Of a DNA stretch of 64,000 nt, positions 9,632 to 18,133 are shown in pieces. The stretch is taken from NCBI GenBank assembly GCA_002245855.1, contig NOUX01000002.1, positions 372,001 through 436,000 of the forward strand, read 5' to 3'. How positions within the stretch are numbered: the stretch's first letter is position 1; each line of letters starts with the position of its first letter. The notes beneath the pieces are model-generated. The model searched no databases and had not been told where the DNA came from. It saw only the letters and a program-made list of their open reading frames with translations. The position numbers were made by a program, and so were the translations under genes. The DNA comes from Sphingobacterium cellulitidis (GTDB lineage Bacteria > Bacteroidota > Bacteroidia > Sphingobacteriales > Sphingobacteriaceae).

Positions 9632-11290
9632 CTAGTCGTTTAGCTTAAAAGACCATTCATTGATTTTACTTTCAGGCTCATCAATGATCATGATGAAGTC
9701 ATTGCTGGATTCGTAATCATTGAGCTTTATTTCAACTTCCCGCTTAGCATAGGGTTGAATCGAATCAAACTTCGATTCTCCTATCAATTTTCTTTTCCCA
9801 TCTTCCACTTGATATAGTTGGATGGTAGCAGCTTTACTGGCACGCGTTCCAAAGTTTTCCATTATCACCTGGGCAGAAGATTGCTGGTTATCTGATTTTA
9901 TGATGGGTTTCCGAGCACTTAATATACCCTTTTCATATTGGAACCATGGAATCCGAGAATAACCAAAAATCAAACCGCCTTTTTTATTCTTTCCTAATAG
10001 TTTTGGTGCAAATTCATCTTGTTTTAATTCATGACCTTTACTGTCGAAAACTAAAATGAGTCCATCCTTGGTTTTTTCAGTTCGCAAAATTTTGCTACCC
10101 GCTCCATAGTTGACTGCATCATTCGCACCAAATCTTAAACTTGCAAGGTCCAAATCCTTAGCTGCATTGAATCCTTTTTCTGATTTAACCAGAATTCGAA
10201 CCTCCTCGTTTTCATTCGGTAAACCTGTATTCAAATATTCCAATAGAAGTGGTTTTTTCAACGGAATAACAATGTTTTTGGAGCTGTATTTATCATTGGG
10301 TTTATCCTCCCATTTTATGGTATCAATGACAGCAAAATTAGCTGAAATAGCACGGCCTAAATCATCTTGAAAAATTTTGATACGTTCATATTTGAACCAG
10401 TCTTCCGACGTTCCATCCTTATGTTTAGCAATTCCAACTGTATATGCCTGTCCGGGATCCGTCACCCAATTGATTCCATCCGGACTCCTTAAATAAAAGG
10501 CTATCCTACCTAACCAATCGTTCACGATTAAATGATATTGAATATGGTCTTTCCATACTACTGGATCTTCAAATTCACCTTCTACTGGCGGATATACCCT
10601 TTGATTGGAAACTTGTTGATAAGAACTACTGCCGGTCTCACTAAACCAAATCCCTCCGCCTCTACATACCATTAATTGGGAACCATCTTCGCGTTTTGCA
10701 AAAGTCAAGTTAGACAAACCCTCAATAATTGGTCTATCCCGCTTATCAAAACTTAACTTTTCATAAACCCAAGGCCCATTCAAACTTTTGGATCGGTACG
10801 AACCATCGATTACATATAATACATAGGAACCATCCTTCGCTTGAAAAATTTCAGGATTATGTCCTTTCCCAATGGTATCTACAATTTTGTAAGGTCCATG
10901 GATATCTTTACTTACTGTATGGTAGACAATGGATCCTGGCCATGCCATATGTCCTTTGCTGGAGGATTCCGGCCAACCACAAACAAATAGATGATACTTC
11001 CCATCTGCAAATTTTATATTGCCACCCCAATAGGAATTCATATTATCTTCTATTCCATTGTCCACAAATCTATTCTTCACCGCGTCTGCTCCCCAATTAC
11101 CTACTTTTTGCTTTTTACTACCCTGCATGGGTAAAAACAAATCTCGAAATCGCCCCCCTTCAACCAGCTTCTCCCATTCTTTGGGAATCTCACGATCCTT
11201 GACTTGACTAAAGCCATTAAATTGCATAAACAAAAGAAAGAGGCTAGCCAAAAAAATAATAGTCGATTTATTAATTGCTTTAGTTTTCAT
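9632..11290 (-). CDS. Secreted beta-propeller glycoside hydrolase (GH43/GH117-like fold)
   Basis: The 552-aa protein starts with a signal peptide (MKTKAINKS, hydrophobic stretch, cut near GFSQ). The N-terminal 330 residues show the short repeated blades of the five-bladed beta-propeller hydrolases: YWGGNIKFADGKYHLFVCGWPE, GHNPEIFQAKDGSYVLYVIDG, GEFEDPVVWKDHIQYHLIVND and GINWVTDPGQAY. The C-terminal 200 residues look like a beta-sandwich accessory domain. The fold is likely but I cannot name a CAZy family with confidence. It lies 28 bp downstream of the LgoD-like dehydrogenase on the same strand and is probably cotranscribed. It may trim a second linkage of the glycan that the GH95 enzymes attack. 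Confidence 0.7.
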   Translation of the reverse strand: MKTKAINKSTIIFLASLFLLFMQFNGFSQVKDREIPKEWEKLVEGGRFRDLFLPMQGSKKQKVGNWGADAVKNRFVDNGIEDNMNSYWGGNIKFADGKYHLFVCGWPESSSKGHMAWPGSIVYHTVSKDIHGPYKIVDTIGKGHNPEIFQAKDGSYVLYVIDGSYRSKSLNGPWVYEKLSFDKRDRPIIEGLSNLTFAKREDGSQLMVCRGGGIWFSETGSSSYQQVSNQRVYPPVEGEFEDPVVWKDHIQYHLIVNDWLGRIAFYLRSPDGINWVTDPGQAYTVGIAKHKDGTSEDWFKYERIKIFQDDLGRAISANFAVIDTIKWEDKPNDKYSSKNIVIPLKKPLLLEYLNTGLPNENEEVRILVKSEKGFNAAKDLDLASLRFGANDAVNYGAGSKILRTEKTKDGLILVFDSKGHELKQDEFAPKLLGKNKKGGLIFGYSRIPWFQYEKGILSARKPIIKSDNQQSSAQVIMENFGTRASKAATIQLYQVEDGKRKLIGESKFDSIQPYAKREVEIKLNDYESSNDFIMIIDEPESKINEWSFKLND

Positions 11291-11318
11291 AATGACGGTT
11301 ATTTAGGATTTAATAGAT

Positions 11319-12332
11319 TTATTGAAATTGAACCAAGGCTTTTAAAACTTTGTTTTCGGGCTTTATTAAATTTGGAAACTCTTCTGCCAATTGATTAAAT
11401 GGAATCCGGTGAGTAATAATATCTTGAAAGTTCAGTTCGCCAGTTTTCATAAAGGCAATAACATCCTCAAAGTCTTTTCGGTTAGCATTTCTGCTACTCA
11501 TCAAAGTTGCTTCTCTTTTATGAAATTCCGGATGATTAAAACTGATATCTCCTTTTTGCAAACCGATTAACACGAACCTACCGCCATGAGCCAAATAAGA
11601 GAAACTGGATTTGATAGCTTCTAGATTTCCGGTAGCATCAAACAATACATTTGCCATCCGACCATTACTAAACTCACTAATCTTTTCAATTACCTGCCTT
11701 GAACGAGCATTGCAGGTTTCTACCTTCGGCAACATTTTCCGGCAGAGTTCTAAGCGATCCTCATTAATATCGATGACAAGGACCTTGGCATTGGATAAAA
11801 AAGCAAAGGTAGCAGCTGCGATACCTATAGGCCCCGCCCCAACAATAACTGCCGTTTCTTCAGCAACCAGACCAGAGCGGCGCACCGCATGAAGTGCAAT
11901 AGAATAAGGCTCCACCAAAGCCAATTCTTCCTTTTTTAATTCGTTCGCATCAACTAGATACTGATTTGGAACTTGAATAAATTCCTTCATTCCGCCATCG
12001 ATATGAACACCAAATACCGCCAACTCCTGACAACAATTTTCCTTTCCTGATTGGCAGGCATAACAATGACCACAATTAAAATAAGGTAAGAAAGTAACCA
12101 GTTGACCGACTTTAAATTCAGGATGTTCGGTAGCTATTATTTTTGCTGCGATTTCATGCCCCAGAATCCGTGGATATTGAAAGAAAGGTTGACTGCCATC
12201 AAAAGCATGCAAATCCGTTCCACAGATGCCAATGGCTTGAACTTTTAATAGACTATATCCAGGCTTAACTTCAGGACAATCTTCCTCAAGGTACTCAAAT
12301 TCAGATGGCTCTTTACAGGCTAATACTTGCAT
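11319..12332 (-). CDS. Zinc-dependent alcohol dehydrogenase, LgoD-like (L-galactonate/L-gulonate 5-dehydrogenase type)
   Basis: Medium-chain dehydrogenase of 337 aa. The catalytic zinc site is in GICGTDLH and GHE, the structural zinc site in CGHCYACQSGKENCC (Cys spacing 2-2-7), and the NAD-binding loop in VIVGAGPIGIAAA. The stretches FFQYPRILGHE, FGVHIDGGMKEF and HPEFHKREATLMSSRNA closely resemble, from memory, E. coli LgoD (YjjN), which oxidises L-galactonate at C5. That fits a locus releasing L-galactose or L-fucose, but related family members act on other polyols, so the substrate is inferred. It is first in a two-gene leftward unit with the beta-propeller hydrolase. No mutarotase, aldolase or permease is seen beside it. 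Confidence 0.75.
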   Translation of the reverse strand: MQVLACKEPSEFEYLEEDCPEVKPGYSLLKVQAIGICGTDLHAFDGSQPFFQYPRILGHEIAAKIIATEHPEFKVGQLVTFLPYFNCGHCYACQSGKENCCQELAVFGVHIDGGMKEFIQVPNQYLVDANELKKEELALVEPYSIALHAVRRSGLVAEETAVIVGAGPIGIAAATFAFLSNAKVLVIDINEDRLELCRKMLPKVETCNARSRQVIEKISEFSNGRMANVLFDATGNLEAIKSSFSYLAHGGRFVLIGLQKGDISFNHPEFHKREATLMSSRNANRKDFEDVIAFMKTGELNFQDIITHRIPFNQLAEEFPNLIKPENKVLKALVQFQ

Positions 12333-12782
12333 AGGTTTAAATTTTAGATAAAATTAAGCCCGATGGATACGATTTTATTATCCGATGTTATCTAAATATA
12401 ATTGAATATTAACCTTTCCTTCAACTAACCAGTTTCCTCCCAATTCCAAATTTTCTTATTTACTCCCCAACCAACAGTTCCCAAATTCATTCCTCTCAAG
12501 TCCTACTCAAATTTTGCTTTCCGCCGCAGATTGTCCGGACATCCCAGGGAGCTTGTTCGAAAAAATTCGAACAAGCTGCGGCAAAAATCCGAAGAAGGTC
12601 CGGAGAAGGTCCGGTAAAACAGCGAATTTATCTTGATTTTTTTTAGAGTTAATATGCTTACGAACCTTGATTTCAGACTACAAGATAAAGTCAGAAAAAA
12701 TGCATCTGCTTGTAATATTTTTCAATGAATTCTTTTAATAAACAAAGAATCCTTAAATTTACTTGTCATACTAATAGTTGTT
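12333..12782. other. 450-bp gene-free stretch between dehydrogenase and MarR gene
   Basis: No plausible ORF. The left part has a short inverted repeat GGATA (12365-12369)/TATCC (12379-12383) upstream of the dehydrogenase, a possible operator. The centre (about 12520-12620) is a visibly more GC-rich palindromic block, listed separately. The right end holds TAAATTTA (12754-12761), one mismatch from the -7 consensus, which could serve the MarR gene. Confidence 0.6.
12521..12616. repeat. Compound palindromic intergenic element
   Basis: Several symmetric parts are packed together: a 10-bp palindrome TGTCCGGACA (12532-12541); a perfect 12-bp inverted repeat AGCTTGTTCGAA (12550-12561)/TTCGAACAAGCT (12566-12577) with a 4-nt loop; an alternative outer pairing GCCGCAG (12523-12529)/CTGCGGC (12576-12582); and two direct copies of GAAGGTCCGG (12594-12603, 12605-12614). 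The block is richer in G+C than its surroundings. No T-run follows, so it is not a standard terminator. A dispersed repeat or a decayed element is possible. Confidence 0.65.
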
Positions 12783-13220
12783 ATGCTAAAGGAAAAATTC
12801 AATCAATACTCATTCATTCTAGACCGAACGGCGAGAAGGGTGAAACAATTTGCGCAATCTTCTTTTTCCAATCATGGAATTGATTTGACCGTTGATCAAT
12901 GGTCAGTGCTCAAGACCTTATATGAACATCAGGATTTAACCCATAAGGATCTGGCAGATCAATGTGGGAAGGATCAGCCAACCATGACTAGGATAGTTGA
13001 TTTGCTGATAAAGAAGGGCTATGCCCAGCGGGTTGAGCATCCTTCCGATCGTCGTTGCTTACATATTCAATTGACGGTAAGTGGCAAACAACAAGTAGAA
13101 CAGTTAGCTCCCATGGTAAAGGAATTTCGGATGAAGGCTTGGGAGAATTTATCTGATGAAGATTTTCAAGACTTTACAAGAATATTAAATACGATTTATA
13201 AAAATTTAGAAACCAAATAG
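12783..13220 (+). CDS. MarR family transcriptional regulator
   Basis: 145-aa winged-helix dimeric repressor type. Visible: an N-terminal dimerisation helix (FNQYSFILDRTARRVKQFAQ), DQWSVLKTLYEHQDLTHKDLADQCGKDQPTMTRIVDLLIKKGYAQRVEHPSDRRCLHIQLT covering the recognition helix and the wing with the conserved DRR, and a C-terminal dimerisation helix. It starts 2 bp before the next gene's start, so it is cotranscribed with the ferredoxin reductase and ferredoxin and may autoregulate the unit. The single Cys residues in and near the HTH could allow redox sensing, but that is speculation. Confidence 0.93.
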   Translation: MLKEKFNQYSFILDRTARRVKQFAQSSFSNHGIDLTVDQWSVLKTLYEHQDLTHKDLADQCGKDQPTMTRIVDLLIKKGYAQRVEHPSDRRCLHIQLTVSGKQQVEQLAPMVKEFRMKAWENLSDEDFQDFTRILNTIYKNLETK

Positions 13221-13222
13221 AT

Positions 13223-14227
13223 ATGATCACAACAGATATATGCATAATCGGTGCAGGTCCCGTAGGATTATTTGCGGTATTTGAAGCAGGTTTATTAAAG
13301 ATGCGCTGCCATCTCATCGATGTTCTACCTCAGGTTGGGGGACAATTATCAGAAATATATCCACATAAGCCGATCTATGATATTCCGGGTTACCCTAGCA
13401 TCAATGCGCAAGAATTGATCAACAATCAAATGAAGCAAATAGAACCCTTTCAACCCACCTTTAGCTTAGGTGAACGTGTTGATGGGCTTCAAAAACAGGA
13501 GGATGGCTCCTATATCGTAATGGGATCAGAAGGGACGAAGATACATTGCCAAGTTGTTGTCATTGCAGGTGGCTTAGGTTGCTTTGAACCTAGAAAGCCT
13601 GAATTGGCAAACCTAGCTAATTTCGAAGGTAAAAATGTTCACTATATGGTTCGGAATCCCGAGCAATTCAGAGATCAAAGGATCGTCATTGCGGGCGGTG
13701 GAGATTCCGCCTTGGATTGGACGATCTTTTTGAGTGATATTGCGAGCGAGCTAACCTTGGTGCATCGCAGTGATAGCTTCAGAGGAGCACCAGACTCTGC
13801 GGAGAAGGTTTACAACCTGGCTAAAGCAGGCAAAATCAACCTTCTATTATCCCATAACTTACAGAGCCTCAACGGGAATGGCCATTTAGAATCTGTACTT
13901 ATGACAAACAAAACTAAGGAGGAAATTGTTATACAGACAGATCATTTCATTCCGCTCTATGGCTTGAGTCCGAAGTTAGGACCCATTGCAGATTGGGGAT
14001 TGAACATTGATAAAAATGCCATTGCGGTGGATACATTTGATTATTCAACCAATGTGGAACGCATTTATGCCATCGGTGACATCAACACCTATCCGGGCAA
14101 ATTAAAGCTAATCCTTTGTGGATATCACGAAGCGGCCTTAATGGTCCAAAGTGCTTTTAAATATGTTTATCCGGAGCAAAAACTAAGTTTTAAATACACA
14201 ACAGTAAACGGCATCAATGCATTCTAA
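13223..14227 (+). CDS. Thioredoxin reductase-like ferredoxin/flavodoxin-NADP+ reductase
   Basis: 334-aa FAD/NAD(P)H flavoprotein of the YumC type. FAD binding: CIIGAGPVGLFAVFEAGL at the N-terminus and YAIGDINTYPGK near the C-terminus. NADPH binding: IVIAGGGDSALDWTIFLS. It lacks the CxxC redox pair of true thioredoxin reductases, which is the hallmark of this ferredoxin reductase group. The next gene encodes a 2Fe-2S ferredoxin directly abutting it, so the pair probably carries electrons from NADPH to an unknown acceptor enzyme. It follows the MarR gene by 2 bp. Confidence 0.9.
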   Translation: MITTDICIIGAGPVGLFAVFEAGLLKMRCHLIDVLPQVGGQLSEIYPHKPIYDIPGYPSINAQELINNQMKQIEPFQPTFSLGERVDGLQKQEDGSYIVMGSEGTKIHCQVVVIAGGLGCFEPRKPELANLANFEGKNVHYMVRNPEQFRDQRIVIAGGGDSALDWTIFLSDIASELTLVHRSDSFRGAPDSAEKVYNLAKAGKINLLLSHNLQSLNGNGHLESVLMTNKTKEEIVIQTDHFIPLYGLSPKLGPIADWGLNIDKNAIAVDTFDYSTNVERIYAIGDINTYPGKLKLILCGYHEAALMVQSAFKYVYPEQKLSFKYTTVNGINAF

Positions 14228-14228
14228 C

Positions 14229-14558
14229 ATGGAAAATATCATAACTATAAATGTAGAGGATCGGGATGGTACAAGACAGGAAGTCATGGTTCCCACGGAT
14301 GTCAACTTGAGTTTGATGGAAATCCTGAAGGCCTCGGAGTATGAAATACTGGCGACATGTGGAGGTATGGCTTTATGTGCGACCTGTCATGTGGAGGTAC
14401 TTTCGGGAATGGAAAATTTAGCGCAGGCTGAAGATCAGGAGTTGGATATGCTGGATACCCTCCCCGATGCAGATGATAATAGCAGGTTAGCCTGCCAACT
14501 GAGATTGACGGAAATGAATAACGGATTGACCGTAAAGATTAAAGGAAGTTTACAATAG
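14229..14558 (+). CDS. 2Fe-2S ferredoxin, adrenodoxin type
   Basis: Electron carrier of about 109 aa. Cluster ligands are visible as CGGMALCATCHVEV and LACQ: the C-x5-C-x2-C...C arrangement of the vertebrate/bacterial adrenodoxin group rather than the plant type. An in-frame ATG at 14217 overlaps the reductase end; I prefer 14229 (MENIITINVED), which lies 1 bp after the reductase stop and starts directly at the first beta strand. It is the natural partner of the upstream reductase. No cytochrome P450 or oxygenase lies next to it, so the final acceptor is unknown. Confidence 0.9.
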   Translation: MENIITINVEDRDGTRQEVMVPTDVNLSLMEILKASEYEILATCGGMALCATCHVEVLSGMENLAQAEDQELDMLDTLPDADDNSRLACQLRLTEMNNGLTVKIKGSLQ

Positions 14559-14745
14559 GCTAAATTATAGTGTACTAAATACACTTAGTATGCAATATTT
14601 AACTTGTTGAAAACAAGAAGAATAGCATAAGTTTAAACATCAATTTCATGTTTTATCTCAAATTAATGTAATTAATTGATAAAATATGCAAGAAAATGTC
14701 AGATATTTGTGCCTTATTTTAAAATTCTTATAACAAGGAAGTATT

Positions 14746-16065
14746 ATGTTACTAAATCGTTCTGAAAGAAACTTTCCCCGAGTTATCATTATTGGAGCTG
14801 GGTTCGGAGGGGTTGAATTGGCTCGCCAGCTGAAAAACAAAGAGGTGGAAGTTCTATTGATAGACCGTAACAACTACCACACTTTTCAACCATTGATGTA
14901 TCAGGTTGCCACAGGAACCTTAGCATCCGATTCTATTTCGTTTCCATTGCGGAAAATGTTCAAAAATCAGAAGAATTTCCGTTTTCGTCTTGCCGAAGTA
15001 TTAAGCATTGATAGCAAGAACAAAATGGTTCACACTTCGGTAGCAGATTATGATTACGATTATTTAGTTATTGCAACAGGAGCTACATCCAACTTTTTTG
15101 GCAACAAACAAGTTGAGAAATACGCTTTACCGATGAAAAACATCATTGAGGCATTAAATATCCGTAGTTATTTATTACAGAATCTAGAGGAGGCTGTATT
15201 AAGAAAGAATGCATCGGATAGGGAGCGTTATTTAAACTTTGTGGTTGTAGGTGGTGGACCTACAGGAGTTGAATTATCTGGAGCGATTGCAGAGTATCAA
15301 CAACATATGTTGAAGAAGGATTATCCTGAATTGTCAACATACGAGATGAAGGTATATTTAGTTGAAGGAACCGGAAAGATCCTAGGTGCACTTTCTGAGA
15401 AATCTTCACGTGATGCTGAGCGCTATTTACATGAATTAGGTGTTAAAACCATCTTGGATACCGTTGTAACGGATTACGATGGCAATACAGTCACCCTATC
15501 CTCAGGCGAAAAGATCCCGACAAAAACTGTGATTTGGGGTGCTGGCGTAATGGGTCAGATGCCAGAAGGAATTAACCCAGAAATTATTCAGCGCGGTAAC
15601 CGTATCAAAACCAATGAGCAATGTGTGGTTGATGGTGAGGAAGATGTTTATGCAATTGGTGACGTTTCGGCCATGATAACAGATGAAAACCCTAGAGGTT
15701 TACCTGGTGTTGCCCCTGTTGCGCAGCAACAAGGGAAATATGTTGCAAAACATATCATGAACAAACTGAACAAACAAGAAACAGAAAACTTCAAATATTT
15801 TGACAAAGGATCGATGGCTACCGTTGGTAGAAATAGAGCCGTTGTGGATATGGGAAGCTTACACCTGAAAGGCTTTATCGCTTGGATGACTTGGATGTTT
15901 GTCCACTTGGTATCTATTTTTGGATTTAGAAACAGATTAGTAACCTTTGTCAACTGGTCGATTAAGTTCTTGACCAAGAACTCAGGTATCCGTTTGATCA
16001 TTCAAAAATACAATAGACCGGAATCTGAACCTATTGTCAAGGAAGAAGAAGTAAAACAAGCTTAA
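14746..16065 (+). CDS. ndh: Type II NADH dehydrogenase
   Basis: Single-subunit, non-proton-pumping NADH:quinone oxidoreductase at the inner face of the cytoplasmic membrane. 439 aa with two dinucleotide folds: VIIIGAGFGGVELARQL for FAD (about residues 13-30) and VVVGGGPTGVELSGAIAEY for NADH (about residues 165-185). YHTFQPLMYQVATG and YAIGDVSAM are typical of NDH-2. The C-terminal 80 residues contain hydrophobic stretches (GFIAWMTWMFVHLVSIFGF) that anchor the protein. It is separated from the ferredoxin by 187 bp and ends in a strong terminator, so it is probably its own unit. Confidence 0.93.
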   Translation: MLLNRSERNFPRVIIIGAGFGGVELARQLKNKEVEVLLIDRNNYHTFQPLMYQVATGTLASDSISFPLRKMFKNQKNFRFRLAEVLSIDSKNKMVHTSVADYDYDYLVIATGATSNFFGNKQVEKYALPMKNIIEALNIRSYLLQNLEEAVLRKNASDRERYLNFVVVGGGPTGVELSGAIAEYQQHMLKKDYPELSTYEMKVYLVEGTGKILGALSEKSSRDAERYLHELGVKTILDTVVTDYDGNTVTLSSGEKIPTKTVIWGAGVMGQMPEGINPEIIQRGNRIKTNEQCVVDGEEDVYAIGDVSAMITDENPRGLPGVAPVAQQQGKYVAKHIMNKLNKQETENFKYFDKGSMATVGRNRAVVDMGSLHLKGFIAWMTWMFVHLVSIFGFRNRLVTFVNWSIKFLTKNSGIRLIIQKYNRPESEPIVKEEEVKQA

Positions 16066-16085
16066 AAACAAAAATATCTTAAAAA

Positions 16086-16113
16086 GCCCTTTCCAATCGA
16101 AAGGGCTTTTTTT
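16086..16113. terminator. Intrinsic terminator of ndh
   Basis: GCCCTTTC (16086-16093) pairs with GAAAGGGC (16099-16106) around a 5-nt loop, with an A-run before and a run of seven T after. Confidence 0.9.
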
Positions 16114-16309
16114 ATTTGACCTATACCAAGTAAACTGGGTGAATTAGGAATATCTAATAAATGGAGGATATTGCTCCTTAAGTTAAAAAATGTTAACACT
16201 GGGCATTCCATATACGAAAGTGAAAGGCATGGCGTTTTAATATAAAAGAAAAGCAAAAGAATAATTAGAGTATATAATTTCATAATTTAGGTTAATAATT
16301 GGTTTGGTA
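16114..16309. other. Gene-free stretch between two terminators
   Basis: About 200 bp without a credible protein gene. Only a 16-codon ORF on the plus strand (start at 16190) and a low-quality reverse ORF cross it. A small RNA ending at the 16310-16343 terminator is possible but I see no clear -7 box for it. Confidence 0.4.
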
Positions 16310-16343
16310 AAAATCCTGAGCTTCCCCAGCTCAGGATTTTTTT
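16310..16343. terminator. Second terminator with no annotated gene in front
   Basis: AAAATCCTGAGC (16310-16321) pairs with GCTCAGGATTTT (16329-16340) around a 7-nt loop, followed by more T. It lies 200 bp after the ndh terminator, and no convincing gene lies between them. It could be bidirectional, a back-up, or the end of a small RNA. Confidence 0.75.
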
Positions 16344-16415
16344 ATGATTTCAATCCTTCCCTTCAGAATTGACTTTCCTTGGCAGTCTTTTGGTCAATGT
16401 CTCGATTCAATTTCC

Positions 16416-16423
16416 TATTTTTG
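16416..16423 (+). promoter_or_regulatory. Candidate -7 element for polX
   Basis: TATTTTTG is an exact TAnnTTTG match, 26 bp before the ATG. A TTG at 16390-16392 gives a 23-bp spacer, slightly long for a -33 element. Confidence 0.5.
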
Positions 16424-16448
16424 ATATCCCAGAAGAAAGAAGGAAATT

Positions 16449-18113
16449 ATGACAAATAAAGACATAGCTAAAGTATTTAAATTGTGTTCACAGTTGATGG
16501 AGTTGTATAATGAGAATCCTTTTAGGACCAAAGCTATGGCCTCTGCCTCATTTCGTATTGACAAATTACCCTTTTCGGCAAGTCAATCAGATCTAGATAC
16601 CCTCAGTGAGCAGCCAAATATTGGCAAAAGCACAGCTGAAAAAATCATGCAAGTGGTCAATAGCGGAACTTTTCCTGAATTGGAAAAATTAGTCGCTAAG
16701 ACTCCAGAAGGTATTTTGGAGATGCTAAAGATTAAAGGATTGGGCCCTAAAAAAATCCAGGTAATCTGGAACGATCTAGAAATAGAATCCGTAGGTGAAT
16801 TATACTATGCTTGTAATGAGAACAGGTTGATTGAAGCAAAGGGATTCGGCTTAAAAACGCAGGAAGATATCAAAAAAGCCATCGAATTTTCCATTGCCAA
16901 TCAAGGTTGGTTTTTATTTGCCAAAGTTATGCCTTCTGCCCTAGCGGTTATCCAGCATTTTGAAAAGGAGTTAGCATTAGCGCCTATCAGTTTCACAGGA
17001 GATTATAGACGGAAATCGGAAGTCTTACAACATGTTGAGCTATTGATCGCAGCGGATGCTACGGCGGTTCAGCAAGCAGTAAAAGCCTTGGACAACGAAT
17101 TTGACATTAATGCAGAAAATCATAAAATCACCTTCAAAGATGAGAATGGAATTCCATTTGAGGTGATTATCACGGATGAAAAATCTTATGCCCAGCAATT
17201 ATTGATCAGTACGGGTTCTTCAGAACATATCCAGCAATTAGGTGCCATTGGCGAAATCCAAGCGCTGGGATCCGAGCAAGAGATTTATGCTTCCCTAGGC
17301 TTGGAATATATTGAACCTGAATTACGCGAGAGTGGCAAGGTCATTGAGCTTGCCAAAGCAAATAAACTACCCAAATTAATCCGCTATGAGGATCTGAAGG
17401 GATCATTGCATAATCACTCAACCTATAGTGATGGAGTTCATTCATTGAAGGATATGGCCTTATATTGTAAGGAAGAATTGGGATTAGAATACCTTGGGAT
17501 TTGTGATCACTCCAAAACCGCGGTTTATGCCAATGGTTTATCGGTAGAACGATTAGAACAACAGTGGCTTGAAATAGATGAATTGAACAAGAAACTAGCC
17601 CCTTTCAAAATCTTCAAAGGGATAGAATCAGATATTCTTTCGGATGGATCCCTGGATTATCCGGATGAAATCCTTGCCAAATTTGACTTTGTAGTTGCTT
17701 CTATCCATAGCAATTTAAAAATGGATCAGGACAAGGCCACTGAAAGAATTATCAAGGCTATTGAGAATCCCTATACCACGATCTTGGGACACCCCACCGG
17801 ACGTTTATTATTATCAAGGGCTGGCTATCCATTAGATTTCAAAAGAGTCATCGACGCCTGTGCTGCCAACAAGGTTGTCATAGAAATCAATGCCAATCCA
17901 TTGCGCTTGGACCTTGACTGGAGATGGCATCAATATGCTTTAGAAAAAGGAGTATTATTATCCATCAATCCAGATGCACACCGGAAGGAAGGTTTTCTGG
18001 ACATGGAATATGGTGTTTACGTAGGTAGAAAAGGTGGATTAAGCAAAGAAGAATGTTTAAATGCCTTTGATCTCAGCCAGATTGAAAATTATTTTAATCA
18101 AAAAAAGCACTAA
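16449..18113 (+). CDS. polX: PolX/PHP-domain protein with degenerate polymerase site
   Basis: 554 aa with the bacterial family X architecture: N-terminal 8-kDa-like and helix-hairpin-helix region (IGKSTAEKI, IKGLGPKKI), palm, thumb, and a C-terminal PHP nuclease domain. In active PolX the palm reads GSxRRG...DxD. Here it reads TGDYRRKSEVLQHVELLIA, with His195 and Glu197 replacing the two catalytic Asp, and Glu238 (IPFEVII) replacing the third. The PHP metal ligands look complete: H321, H323, D328, D353, H354, E393, H420, H448, D509, H511. So the protein may be a 3'-5' exonuclease or AP-site nuclease with little or no polymerase activity. It lies 20 bp before the M1 peptidase gene. Confidence 0.88.
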   Translation: MTNKDIAKVFKLCSQLMELYNENPFRTKAMASASFRIDKLPFSASQSDLDTLSEQPNIGKSTAEKIMQVVNSGTFPELEKLVAKTPEGILEMLKIKGLGPKKIQVIWNDLEIESVGELYYACNENRLIEAKGFGLKTQEDIKKAIEFSIANQGWFLFAKVMPSALAVIQHFEKELALAPISFTGDYRRKSEVLQHVELLIAADATAVQQAVKALDNEFDINAENHKITFKDENGIPFEVIITDEKSYAQQLLISTGSSEHIQQLGAIGEIQALGSEQEIYASLGLEYIEPELRESGKVIELAKANKLPKLIRYEDLKGSLHNHSTYSDGVHSLKDMALYCKEELGLEYLGICDHSKTAVYANGLSVERLEQQWLEIDELNKKLAPFKIFKGIESDILSDGSLDYPDEILAKFDFVVASIHSNLKMDQDKATERIIKAIENPYTTILGHPTGRLLLSRAGYPLDFKRVIDACAANKVVIEINANPLRLDLDWRWHQYALEKGVLLSINPDAHRKEGFLDMEYGVYVGRKGGLSKEECLNAFDLSQIENYFNQKKH

Positions 18114-18133
18114 TCCATATTATATAACCTATT

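Noticed and set aside
12550..12577. Terminator for an upstream gene
   Set aside because: No gene ends before it on either strand: the dehydrogenase starts at 12332 leftward and the MarR gene starts rightward; no T-run follows.
16062..16283. Reverse ORF of 73 codons overlapping the ndh stop
   Set aside because: It runs through the ndh terminator hairpin, has low-complexity hydrophobic content and no homologous motif.
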